Positions 17,603 through 24,869 of a stretch of 64,000 bases of DNA are shown here, one piece after another. The stretch comes from Anaerovibrio slackiae (GTDB taxonomy: Bacteria > Bacillota > Negativicutes > Selenomonadales > Selenomonadaceae): positions 1 to 64,000 of the forward strand of contig NZ_VUNR01000014.1 of assembly GCF_009695585.1 (NCBI RefSeq). The letters run 5' to 3'. A program made the position numbers and the translations under genes. Below the pieces are notes generated by a model. The model did no database searches. It saw only the letters and a list, made by a program, of their open reading frames with translations, and was not told where the DNA came from. Each line of letters starts with the position of its first letter. The first letter of the stretch is position 1.

Positions 17603-18624
17603 CTACGAGCATATATTGAATGAAATAGTTTGACAGTTCGTGGACTCTGTTCAGACATTATTAAAAGGACAGGTAGCGGCAGTACCCATAGAAAACTCGC
17701 TCTCGCTCTTAGCACAGCCTCGCGCTTCTAAGCTCCTGCATCGCTTACGCTCGCACTCGCTAAGAAGCGAGGCTGCACTCAAGGTTTTCCTTGGGTACAT
17801 GCCGCACCTGTCCTTCTTTTAGTCTGAACAGATATGCACATAATAATCCAACTGCATTCAATTAGTATGCAACTGTAGCAACTAATTCTGACTTTACGAG
17901 CAAGCCTGAAAAGGAGGAGCCGGGAGGCTGACGAAACTTGCAATTGCCAACCGTTGCATAACGTATAGTGCAAATAAATAATTCTTTAGCCCAACTGTAT
18001 AAGTTGCATGGGATAAACTGCTAACCTTAGCATAAGAATATAGTGACATGTAAACAAGCCTGTTTATAAGAGCAGGTTGCCTTGCATAGTTGTTGGCAGT
18101 AGCGGGCCTCGTCAGCGCCCAGCCCCCCTATTTCAGGCTTATTCGTAAAGCTGTATGGGGCACTATGGTAACAAATAATGTATGTGGTTCTGTCATTTTG
18201 TTTATATCTGTTCAGACAAAGAAAGGGATGAGTGAGGACAGTACCCATAGAAAACCTTTGTTGTACATCGGTGCTTAGCGACTTGCAAGCCGTAGGCGTA
18301 GCAAAAGCTTAGCATCCGCTAGGCACAAAGGGATAACGAAACCCTATTGACATGAATTAGTTTCGAGGATAAATCCTTGTATGCTAGGCGGAGGAGGAAG
18401 GCATGGTGGTTCCATGCCGACCGACGACAACAACGCAGACAAGGATTTAGACCGAAAATAATCATGGATATAGGGTTTTGTTATCCCTCGAGCGAGAGCG
18501 TGTTTTCTATGGGGAGCTGTCCCGCTCAGCCCATTTTTATAGTCTGAACAGAGTACACAAACTAACAAAACTTATCCGTTAATGTTCCCAAAGTCTCGTA
18601 CCTTCACGATGATAAACTGAAATT
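17573..18624. repeat. Palindromic non-coding repeat element, copy A (about 1.05 kb, with nested insertion)
   Basis: Terminal inverted repeats are ATTTCAGTTTATCGTAGTG (17573-17591) and the inverse of CACGATGATAAACTGAAAT (18605-18623), 17 of 19 matching. Inside are two arms, each opened by CTGTTCAGA and closed by TCTGAACAG (17648-17832 and 18209-18551), around a central dyad where CTTTACGAGCAAGCCTGAAA (17892 on) matches the inverse of sequence near 18150-18118. In the first arm GGACAGGTAGCGGCA and TACCCA..AGAAAAC pair with GTTTTCC.TGGGTA and TGCCGCACCTGTCC. The copy is in reverse orientation relative to copies B and C. No coding frame is convincing. It overlaps the codA 3' end and stops 60 nt before an SDR gene. 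Confidence 0.88.
18330..18487. repeat. Nested palindromic insertion inside copy A
   Basis: Absent at the matching place in copy C. Its ends are GGGATAACGAAACCCTAT (18330-18347) and ATAGGGTTTTGTTATCCC (18470-18487). Inside, AAATCCTTGT (18371-18380) pairs with ACAAGGATTT (18439-18448), and GGCATGG/CCATGCC (18400-18406/18412-18418) forms a third hairpin. Confidence 0.7.
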
Positions 18625-18684
18625 TCCCAATATTGTAGTCGATATTATATGTGCACACATTTTGTTGAAGGATGGGAAGCGTTT

Positions 18685-19461
18685 ATGGATAAAGCAGGGA
18701 AAAAAGTTGTTTTGATTACCGGCGGCACGTCCGGTATCGGGCTGGCAGCAGCGGTGCTGTTTTTGCAGGATGGCTGGCAGGTGGCTGTCATGGGCAGGGA
18801 TGCTGGAAAAGGGCAGGAGGCTCTGGATTATCTCAAAAAAAATGACGGAAAGGCCGGAAATATCGGGGAGGCAGTGTACTTGCAGGGGGATGTGTCCAGC
18901 ATGGAGGATTGCCGCCGGGCGGTGGCTGAGACAGCCGGGCACTTTGGCAGGCTGGATGCCCTGATCAACTCGGCAGGAATTTATTTTGAGCGTGCCATTG
19001 AGGATGTGGATGAGGAAGCATTTGACAGGATGCTGTCCGTCAACCTCAAGGGGACGTATTTTATGACCAAATACGCCATAGAGATTATGAAAAAGCAGGG
19101 CAGCGGCTGCATCGTCAACGTGTCCTCGGATGCGGGGCTGCAGGGCAACATGCTGTGCAGCACCTACTGCGCTTCCAAGGGGGCGGTGAATATGTTCACC
19201 AAGGCCATGGCGCTGGAACTGGGGCCCTTTGGCATCCGCATCAATGCCGTCTGCCCGGGGGATGTACTGACGCCTCTGACTGAGGCACAGCTGTTGCAGT
19301 ATCCTGACCGGGAGCAGGCACTGGGGGAGATGGGCAGCGTCTATCCCTTGGGGCGCATAGCTTCTCCCGAGGAAGTTGCCTCCGTGATAAAATTCCTTTG
19401 CAGCCGGGAGGCGGGCTTTGTCAACGGTGCCCTGTGGAGCATTGATGGCGGGCTGACCTGA
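18685..19461 (+). CDS. SDR-family NAD(P)-dependent oxidoreductase
   Basis: Classical short-chain dehydrogenase of about 258 residues. Cofactor motif TGGTSGIG (residues about 12-19), NSAGIYF after strand 4, catalytic Ser in VSSDAG, and YCASKG supplying Tyr and Lys; PG after strand 6 (AVCPGDVLTPL). The motif GxxxGxG variant is normal. Substrate cannot be inferred; similar enzymes act on sugars, fatty acyl groups or secondary alcohols. ATG 18685 is preferred to 18649 because homologues start just before KKVVLITGG. It stands alone between repeat copy A and a glycosyltransferase. Confidence 0.88.
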   Translation: MDKAGKKVVLITGGTSGIGLAAAVLFLQDGWQVAVMGRDAGKGQEALDYLKKNDGKAGNIGEAVYLQGDVSSMEDCRRAVAETAGHFGRLDALINSAGIYFERAIEDVDEEAFDRMLSVNLKGTYFMTKYAIEIMKKQGSGCIVNVSSDAGLQGNMLCSTYCASKGAVNMFTKAMALELGPFGIRINAVCPGDVLTPLTEAQLLQYPDREQALGEMGSVYPLGRIASPEEVASVIKFLCSREAGFVNGALWSIDGGLT

Positions 19462-19512
19462 CAGCCCGATGGGCGGATAATCTGAGCATAGCTGATTTTA
19501 CTGATTTTATGG

Positions 19513-19542
19513 TTGATGAATTGGCGCAAAATGTGATAAAAT
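19513..19542 (+). promoter_or_regulatory. Probable promoter of the glycolipid glycosyltransferase gene
   Basis: TTGATG (19513-19518), an 18-nt spacer and TAAAAT (19537-19542) with TGA immediately upstream. Confidence 0.45.
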
Positions 19543-19621
19543 TTAGTTTAAAGTAATTGTAATTTTCGTTCAGGATAGGCTCCAGCAGTCAGGCAGCGAA
19601 GGATAAGGCAGAGGTGCAGGT

Positions 19622-20737
19622 ATGGGAAAAAGTTTTTTGCTGGTTACGGCATCCATTGGTTCAGGCCATGAAAAGGCTGCCAGTGCCATTGCCGAGGGCA
19701 TACAGGCATATTTTCCCGATGCCAGGATAGATACGGTTGATTTCATGCGCTGGGATACATCCTTTATCAATGCCTTCATGAAAAGCTGCTATCTGAAGAT
19801 GCTGGCGCTGGTGCCCAATCTCTACGAGTTCATGTACCGTTTTACGGATGGGAACAGGAAGGGCGGCCTTATCCAGCTCTTGATGGCACAGGCTATGTCC
19901 CGCTCCATCAAGAGGCTGGTCAGAAAATACAGGCCTGATGTGATTATCTGCACCCATCCTTTTCCGGCAGAGGCGGTGTCCCATCTGGGGGATAGCTGGC
20001 GGCAGCAGTTTGTGTCAGTGGCGGTGATTACTGATTATTCCGTGCATCGCATGTGGATTTGTCCCAATATGGACTTGTATTTTGTAGGCTGCGATTTTAT
20101 GAAAAAGCAGCTGATTGCCGATTGCATCCGTGAGGATACCATCCATGTGACGGGGATTCCTGTGAGCAGGGATTTCTATCAGGCCTGGGACAAGGCTGCA
20201 TGCAGGCAGGCGGCAGGGCTGTCGCAGGATTTGCCCGTGGTGCTCCTGATGGGGGGCGGCCTGGGGCTGGGGCGTATTGTAGCGGCACTGGAGCAGCTGG
20301 AAAAGCTGGAGCCAAGGCTGCAGCTTCTGGTGGCTGCCGGCAGGAATCATGAACTGAAAGCGCAGGCAGAGAGGTTTGGGGGAACTTCTCATCATTGCGT
20401 TCATGTCTATGGCTTTACTGACAAGGTTTGTCAGCTGATGGGGGCATCAGATATATTGGTGACGAAGCCCGGGGCGCTTACCTTGACGGAGGCGATGGCA
20501 ATGGGGCTGCCCATGGTGCTGCATGAGCCTATTCCGGGGCCGGAGACTGATAACGCCAGGTATATGTCAGGCTGCGGGGCGGCTGTGTGGCTCCATGCCG
20601 GGGATAATCTGGCCTGTGTTATCAGGGATTTGCTGTCGGAGCAGTATGCGCTATCCGATATGGCCATGGCGGCACGCCGTCATGCCAGGCCGGGTACGGT
20701 GCAGGAGATTGCCAGGGCGATAGAGGAATTGCTTTAG
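19622..20737 (+). CDS. MGDG-synthase-type glycosyltransferase (GT28, diacylglycerol glycosyltransferase-like)
   Basis: 371 residues. The N-terminal MGDG synthase domain starts LLVTASIGSGHEKAASAIAEGI with the conserved GxGH; a middle segment DVIICTHPFPAEAVSHL is also typical. The C-terminal GT-B half has VLLMGGGLGLGRI, a donor-binding region ending VTKPGALTLTEAMAMGLPMVLHEPIPGPETDNA. Relatives (UgtP/YpfP) transfer glucose or galactose from UDP-sugar to diacylglycerol, making membrane glycolipids at the inner face of the cytoplasmic membrane. In Negativicutes the acceptor could also be another lipid. Start ATG 19622 follows a GGCAGAGGTGCAGG stretch. Confidence 0.85.
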   Translation: MGKSFLLVTASIGSGHEKAASAIAEGIQAYFPDARIDTVDFMRWDTSFINAFMKSCYLKMLALVPNLYEFMYRFTDGNRKGGLIQLLMAQAMSRSIKRLVRKYRPDVIICTHPFPAEAVSHLGDSWRQQFVSVAVITDYSVHRMWICPNMDLYFVGCDFMKKQLIADCIREDTIHVTGIPVSRDFYQAWDKAACRQAAGLSQDLPVVLLMGGGLGLGRIVAALEQLEKLEPRLQLLVAAGRNHELKAQAERFGGTSHHCVHVYGFTDKVCQLMGASDILVTKPGALTLTEAMAMGLPMVLHEPIPGPETDNARYMSGCGAAVWLHAGDNLACVIRDLLSEQYALSDMAMAARRHARPGTVQEIARAIEELL

Positions 20738-20800
20738 ATTTTTGCGGGGGTTGTTTTGTACATTTGCATGTACTGAAAAGAATAGGCGGAGTGAGGCAGG

Positions 20801-21586
20801 GTGGCAGTAAGTAAGCTGGAAAAAGGAAATGATGGCAGGTTTTCCTGTCCTGAATGCAGTCAGGCATTGGAATACCTGTCCGGCGGCCAGGTGCGGGTGG
20901 TCGATGGAAAGGTTGATTATGATAACGTAAAGCCAAAGTATATCTGCCGTAAATGCGGCAAATATTATCGGGAGCTTTTGAATACAGGGTATTATGATGT
21001 GTTTTTCCTGATGCCTGAGGATTTGGCGGCATTGGATAAGGAACAGGCTGCCGAGGAGGCTAAGGAGAAAGCAAAAAAGAAAAGCTTCACTGGCAGTCCG
21101 GTGACAGCCCTGATGACCAATGCCCAAGGGGGCTATGACTGCCCTGAGTGTGGCAAGGGCATGGTGCACAGCGAGGGCGGTGCCGTGCGCGTCATCAACG
21201 GCAAGGTGGACTACGAGAATGTTAAGCCCAGATATATCTGCTATGACTGCGGTATTTTTTATCGGGAGCTTTTGCGTTCAGGACTGTATGAGCGGTTTGA
21301 GCTGCCAGAAGATGAAAAGACGCCGCCTCCTCCGCCACCAAAGCCAAAGCGCAGGATAAAATCCACCGGGGAGCTGGCACCTATGCAGCTCAAGAGGAAT
21401 GCCAATGGCTATTGCGAGTGTCCTAGGTGCGGCGCAGCTATGCGCTTTTTGGAGCCGGGGGCTGTGAAGATTGTGGATGGCAGGGCAGATATGTCCGATA
21501 CGGTGGCACGCTTTAAGTGCGATGAGTGTGACTCCTTGTACCGGCGGATTGCTACCACCAATTATTTTCAGTGGAGCGAAAAATAA
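20801..21586 (+). CDS. Protein with three tandem zinc-ribbon-like repeats, function unknown
   Basis: 261 residues made of three similar units of about 60-70 residues. Each has CPxC, then a G-x-V-(R/K)-(V/I)-(V/I)-(D/N)-G-(K/R)-x-D stretch, then C-x2-C and an aromatic/YR tail: CPEC...ICRKCGKYYREL (residues 15-60), CPEC...ICYDCGIFYREL (113-155) and CPRC...KCDECDSLYRRI (208-250). Units are joined by a charged AEEAKEKAKKK linker and a TPPPPPPKPKRR linker. No signal peptide or membrane segment. The repeat architecture implies three metal-binding modules, perhaps for nucleic acid or protein binding. GTG 20801 is used, with GGAGTGAGGCAGG upstream. I do not recognise a named family. Confidence 0.8.
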   Translation: MAVSKLEKGNDGRFSCPECSQALEYLSGGQVRVVDGKVDYDNVKPKYICRKCGKYYRELLNTGYYDVFFLMPEDLAALDKEQAAEEAKEKAKKKSFTGSPVTALMTNAQGGYDCPECGKGMVHSEGGAVRVINGKVDYENVKPRYICYDCGIFYRELLRSGLYERFELPEDEKTPPPPPPKPKRRIKSTGELAPMQLKRNANGYCECPRCGAAMRFLEPGAVKIVDGRADMSDTVARFKCDECDSLYRRIATTNYFQWSEK

Positions 21587-21677
21587 CAGTAAGCAAGATG
21601 GCAGATAAGGTGGCATGCCCCCGGTGGAGTGTGCTGATTTTGCCGTTTGGGATACGTTAAGCGGGGAGACGTTAGGT

Positions 21678-21989
21678 GTGGAAGACAAGGCAAGGAAAAA
21701 AGAAAAGGCAGGAGCTGGCAGGGGCTTCAACTGGTTCGCCATCCTGCTGGCAGCGATTGTGGCCTATGGCGGCTGGATTCTGGCTGACCAGCAGATGACT
21801 ATGGGGGCTCTGGACGATGATATGGCTGCTGCCCGGGAAAGGCTTCAGGCTGCCCGTACAGAGAACCAGCAGCTGAAGGACGAGAATACCCGGCTGCAGG
21901 ATGATGGCTATATCGAGAAGCTGGCAAGAGAGGAGCTGGGCATGACGCGCAAGGGTGAGATGCCATACATCTATGCCGATAATAAATAA
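21678..21989 (+). CDS. divIC: Septum formation initiator (DivIC/FtsB-like) protein
   Basis: Single-pass membrane protein of about 103 residues: a short basic cytoplasmic start (EDKARKKEKAG), one membrane helix (NWFAILLAAIVAYGGWIL), then an extracytoplasmic coiled coil (ARERLQAARTENQQLKDENTRLQ) and the DivIC box GYIEKLAREELGMTRKGEMPY. DivIC/FtsB acts with FtsL and FtsQ/DivIB to activate septal peptidoglycan synthesis. GTG 21678 fits GGGGAG at 21663-21668; an ATG at 21615 would add 21 residues with no hydrophobic logic. It precedes the S1-domain gene as in Bacillus divIC-yabR. Confidence 0.85.
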   Translation: MEDKARKKEKAGAGRGFNWFAILLAAIVAYGGWILADQQMTMGALDDDMAAARERLQAARTENQQLKDENTRLQDDGYIEKLAREELGMTRKGEMPYIYADNK

Positions 21990-22019
21990 TTGACACTTTG
22001 CCCTCTATAAGGGTATAAT
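21990..22019 (+). promoter_or_regulatory. Promoter upstream of the S1-domain gene
   Basis: Perfect TTGACA (21990-21995) and TATAAT (22014-22019) with an 18-nt spacer, starting right after the divIC stop codon. Confidence 0.85.
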
Positions 22020-22054
22020 GACGATTAAGTTAGATTTTTTGAGGAGGAAATGTT

Positions 22055-22561
22055 TTGTCCATTGAAGTTGGAAGTATTGTAGAGGGTGTAGTCAGCGGCA
22101 TTACCAATTTTGGCGCGTTTATCAACCTGCCGGATAACAAGGTGGGGCTGGTGCATATTTCAGAGGTGGCTGACGTCTATGTAAAGGATGTCAAGGACTT
22201 TCTGAAGGAGCAGGACAAGGTAAAGGTAAAGGTTCTGTCCATTGATGAAAAGGGGAAGATCGGGCTGTCCGTGAAGCAGGCTCAGGAAAAGAAGCCTGAG
22301 GAGCAGCCACAGCGTGAGCAGAGGGGCTTTGCACCGCGTCAGCAGCACGAGGGCGGCAGCGGTTTTCAGCGCAGCGAGGGCTTCCGCAGCGCAGGTGGTG
22401 ATTTCCGCCGGGGAGGTTCCCGTTTCGGCAATGCAGGCACGAATGCTTCCTTTGAGGATAAGCTGTCAAGGTTCCTGAAGGACAGCGATGAGAGGCTGAC
22501 GGACCTCAGCCGCAAGACGGATAGCAAGCGCGGCGGCAGAGGTGGCGGACGCAGAAGATAA
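22055..22561 (+). CDS. S1 RNA-binding domain protein (YabR/GSP13-like)
   Basis: 168 residues. Residues 1-72 are one S1 domain (VGSIVEGVVSGITNFGAFINLPDNKVGLVHISEVADVYV...VKVKVLSIDEKGKIGLSVKQ), an OB fold that binds single-stranded RNA, probably on the ribosome. The rest is a disordered Gln/Arg/Gly-rich tail with GRRGGGRRR-like clusters. TTG start at 22055 with GAGGAGG at 22041-22047. It is flanked by its own promoter and terminator. Confidence 0.9.
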   Translation: MSIEVGSIVEGVVSGITNFGAFINLPDNKVGLVHISEVADVYVKDVKDFLKEQDKVKVKVLSIDEKGKIGLSVKQAQEKKPEEQPQREQRGFAPRQQHEGGSGFQRSEGFRSAGGDFRRGGSRFGNAGTNASFEDKLSRFLKDSDERLTDLSRKTDSKRGGRGGGRRR

Positions 22562-22590
22562 TTTTGGCAATTATAACATAATTATGTGAG

Positions 22591-22618
22591 GAAGCACCTT
22601 TCGGGGGTGCTTCTTTTT
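22591..22618 (+). terminator. Terminator after the S1-domain gene
   Basis: GAAGCACC (22591-22598) pairs with GGTGCTTC (22605-22612) and TTTTT follows. Confidence 0.9.
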
Positions 22619-22699
22619 CGTAGCGGTGATTATTTGTAGCAGTGATTATTTTAAAAATCGCAAAATGCCAGGGAGAAAATACAGGAAAGATGATTTGTG

Positions 22700-24214
22700 A
22701 TGGATTTGTTGAAGTGCTTTGAGAAAAACTGGCGGGAAAATATTGCCCCGCCGGAGGGGGTGACAGTGCTGGCGGCATGTTCCGGCGGCATCGATTCCCT
22801 TGCCATGCTGGATATGCTGGACAGGCTGCAGGAGGTGCTTGGCGTAAGGCTGGCAGCAGCCCACTTTGAGCATGGCATCAGGGGAAAGGATTCCCTGGAG
22901 GATGCGGAGTTTGTCCGGGAGTTTTGCGGTGCCAGGGGCATCGAGTTCTACGGGGCGTCTGCTGATGTGCCCGGGGAGGCGGCAAGGGCAGGGGAGTCCT
23001 TGGAAACGGCGGCCAGGCGGCTCAGGTATGCTTTTTTGCGGCGGATTGCCGGGGCGCTTTCGGAAAAATACGGTATGGGTGAAAATCAGGAAAAGCTGGG
23101 CAGGGTGGTGATTGCCACCGCCCATCATCGGGATGACCAGGCGGAGACTGTCCTGATGCATCTTATCCGTGGCACCGGGCTCCGGGGGCTGGGGGGCATC
23201 CGGTGCCGTCAGGGGGATTTGGTGCGCCCCCTGCTTTTTGCCAGCAAGAGGGAATTGGCTGAGTATTGCAGGCAACGCAGGTTAGAACCGAGGCATGATG
23301 CCACCAATGATGAGGCGGACTGCCTCAGGAACAGGCTGCGGCTGGAGCTTTTGCCCCTTCTTGCCAGGGAGTACAATCCGGCACTGGGGGATGTCCTTTG
23401 CCAGCTGGCGGATATTGCCCAGGCTGATGAGGATTATCTCCGGCAGGCGGCGGAAAAGCTGTGGCAGGAGCTGGCGGCAGAGGCGGAGCAGGGCTTTTGT
23501 TTTAACCTGGGCAGGTTTCTGCAGCTTTCTCTTGCCATGCAGAGGCGGCTGGTACAGCAGGCGGCCTTTGAGGTGAGTGGCTGCCAGCTTGCCTATGTGC
23601 AGGTACAGGCGGTTCTGCAGCTGGCGAAAAAAGGCAGGACAGGCACGGAGCTGCAGCTTCCCTTTGGTTTGCTGGCGGAAATTTCTTATAATTTTTTGTA
23701 TATCATAAAAAAGACCATTCCATTTTCAGGAAATCATGGTACAATGGATATCGTGGGGGAGTTTGAGAAGATTTCCCTGCGTGTGCCGGGAACTACCTGC
23801 CTGCCGGATGGCAGCCGCATTACAGCGGAGCTGGCAGAGGACAGGCAGCAGCTGGAGGTGCTTTTAAAGAGCGCGGCAGGTCATGCAGATAGTGCAGACA
23901 CTGCAGCAGGCAATGCAGGCAATGGCGGCTGCATGGCAGTTTACGGCGATTGGGACAAGTGTAATCAGCCTCTGGCTGTCCGCCACAGGAAAAATGGCGA
24001 CCGTGTCAGCATAGGCAACGGGCACAAGAAGCTGAAGGATTTTCTGATTGACAGCCGCATACCCAGGCAGCAGAGAGATGAGCTCTGGCTGGTGGCGGAT
24101 GGCGGCGGTGACGGGAACATCCTGTGGCTGCCGGGTGTCAGGCGGTTTGCCGAGGCTGCGGCTGACGAGGGGACAAGGAAATTTTTTGTCCTCCGCATGA
24201 TTAATAAGGGGTAA
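22700..24214 (+). CDS. tilS: tRNA(Ile)-lysidine synthase
   Basis: Attaches lysine to C34 of tRNA-Ile(CAU), switching its codon recognition to AUA. The N-type ATP pyrophosphatase PP-loop is ACSGGIDSLAML (residues about 22-33); HHRDDQAETVLMHLIRGTGLRGLGG and RHDATNDEADCLRNRLR are TilS hallmarks. The C-terminal substrate-binding domains (VRHRKNGDRV, GHKKLKDFLIDSRIPRQQRD) are complete. About 504 residues is long-form, as in Firmicutes. GTG 22697 or ATG 22700 can start, with AGGAAAG at 22683-22689. It precedes hpt, as in Bacillus. Confidence 0.96.
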   Translation: MDLLKCFEKNWRENIAPPEGVTVLAACSGGIDSLAMLDMLDRLQEVLGVRLAAAHFEHGIRGKDSLEDAEFVREFCGARGIEFYGASADVPGEAARAGESLETAARRLRYAFLRRIAGALSEKYGMGENQEKLGRVVIATAHHRDDQAETVLMHLIRGTGLRGLGGIRCRQGDLVRPLLFASKRELAEYCRQRRLEPRHDATNDEADCLRNRLRLELLPLLAREYNPALGDVLCQLADIAQADEDYLRQAAEKLWQELAAEAEQGFCFNLGRFLQLSLAMQRRLVQQAAFEVSGCQLAYVQVQAVLQLAKKGRTGTELQLPFGLLAEISYNFLYIIKKTIPFSGNHGTMDIVGEFEKISLRVPGTTCLPDGSRITAELAEDRQQLEVLLKSAAGHADSADTAAGNAGNGGCMAVYGDWDKCNQPLAVRHRKNGDRVSIGNGHKKLKDFLIDSRIPRQQRDELWLVADGGGDGNILWLPGVRRFAEAAADEGTRKFFVLRMINKG

Positions 24215-24227
24215 AGGAGTAGACAAA

Positions 24228-24764
24228 ATGTTAAATGATCTGGCAAGCGTGATGTTTGATGAAGCGGCACTGGCTGCCAAATGCCGTGAGATGGGGCAGG
24301 AGCTGACAAGGGACTACGAAGGCAAGGATTTGCTGGTGGTGGGTATTCTGAAGGGCTCGGTGATGTTTTTTGCCGACCTGGTACGCCAGATAAATGTGCC
24401 GCTGAATATTGATTTTATGGTGGCTTCCAGCTATGGCAGCGGTACGGAGACCAGCGGCAAGGTAAACATCAAGAAGGACCTGGATGCGGATATCAAGGGC
24501 AGGCATGTGCTTCTGGTGGAGGATATTATTGACTCCGGCGTTACCATGAGCTGCCTGATGGCAGAGCTGGCAAAAAGGGAGCCTGCCAGCATCAGGCTGT
24601 GCGCCCTTTTAAGCAAGCCGTCACGCCGCCAGGTAGATGTGCAGATTGATTATTGCGGTTTTGAGGTGCCTGACGAGTTTCTGGTGGGATACGGCCTTGA
24701 CTATGCGGAGAAGTATCGCAACCTGCCGGTAATAGGCGTTTTGAAGCGGGAAATTTATTCTTGA
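24228..24764 (+). CDS. hpt: Hypoxanthine-guanine phosphoribosyltransferase
   Basis: Salvages hypoxanthine or guanine with PRPP to IMP or GMP. The 178-residue protein has the PRPP motif LLVVEDIIDSGVTMSCL (residues 90-106), DLLVVGILKGSVMFFADLVRQI and the C-terminal PDEFLVGYGLDYAEKYRNLP. ATG 24228, 14 nt after tilS, with AAAGGAG at 24213-24219. The tilS-hpt-ftsH order is a conserved Firmicutes cluster. Confidence 0.96.
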   Translation: MLNDLASVMFDEAALAAKCREMGQELTRDYEGKDLLVVGILKGSVMFFADLVRQINVPLNIDFMVASSYGSGTETSGKVNIKKDLDADIKGRHVLLVEDIIDSGVTMSCLMAELAKREPASIRLCALLSKPSRRQVDVQIDYCGFEVPDEFLVGYGLDYAEKYRNLPVIGVLKREIYS

Positions 24765-24774
24765 GGTTATAACA

Positions 24775-24803
24775 TTGTAGAATGTGATAATTAATGCTAT
24801 AAT
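24775..24803 (+). promoter_or_regulatory. ftsH promoter
   Basis: TTGTAG (24775-24780), a 17-nt spacer and TATAAT (24798-24803). Confidence 0.65.
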
Positions 24804-24869
24804 TATTCTCTGTGAGGGTGTCGGGGCTTTTTGGCAGGTCGTGAGCCCTTGCGGAAGGAGGATGTGGAA

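Noticed and set aside
17640-17835. CRISPR array suspected from recurring GTCTGAACAG sequences
   Set aside because: The repeats are inverted pairs framing single hairpin arms, not regularly spaced direct repeats with unique spacers.
17640-18568. Several 60-75 codon frames inside repeat copies A, B and C
   Set aside because: They read through hairpin arms, occur on both strands because of the palindromes, are Arg/Ser/Leu-rich and lack ribosome sites.
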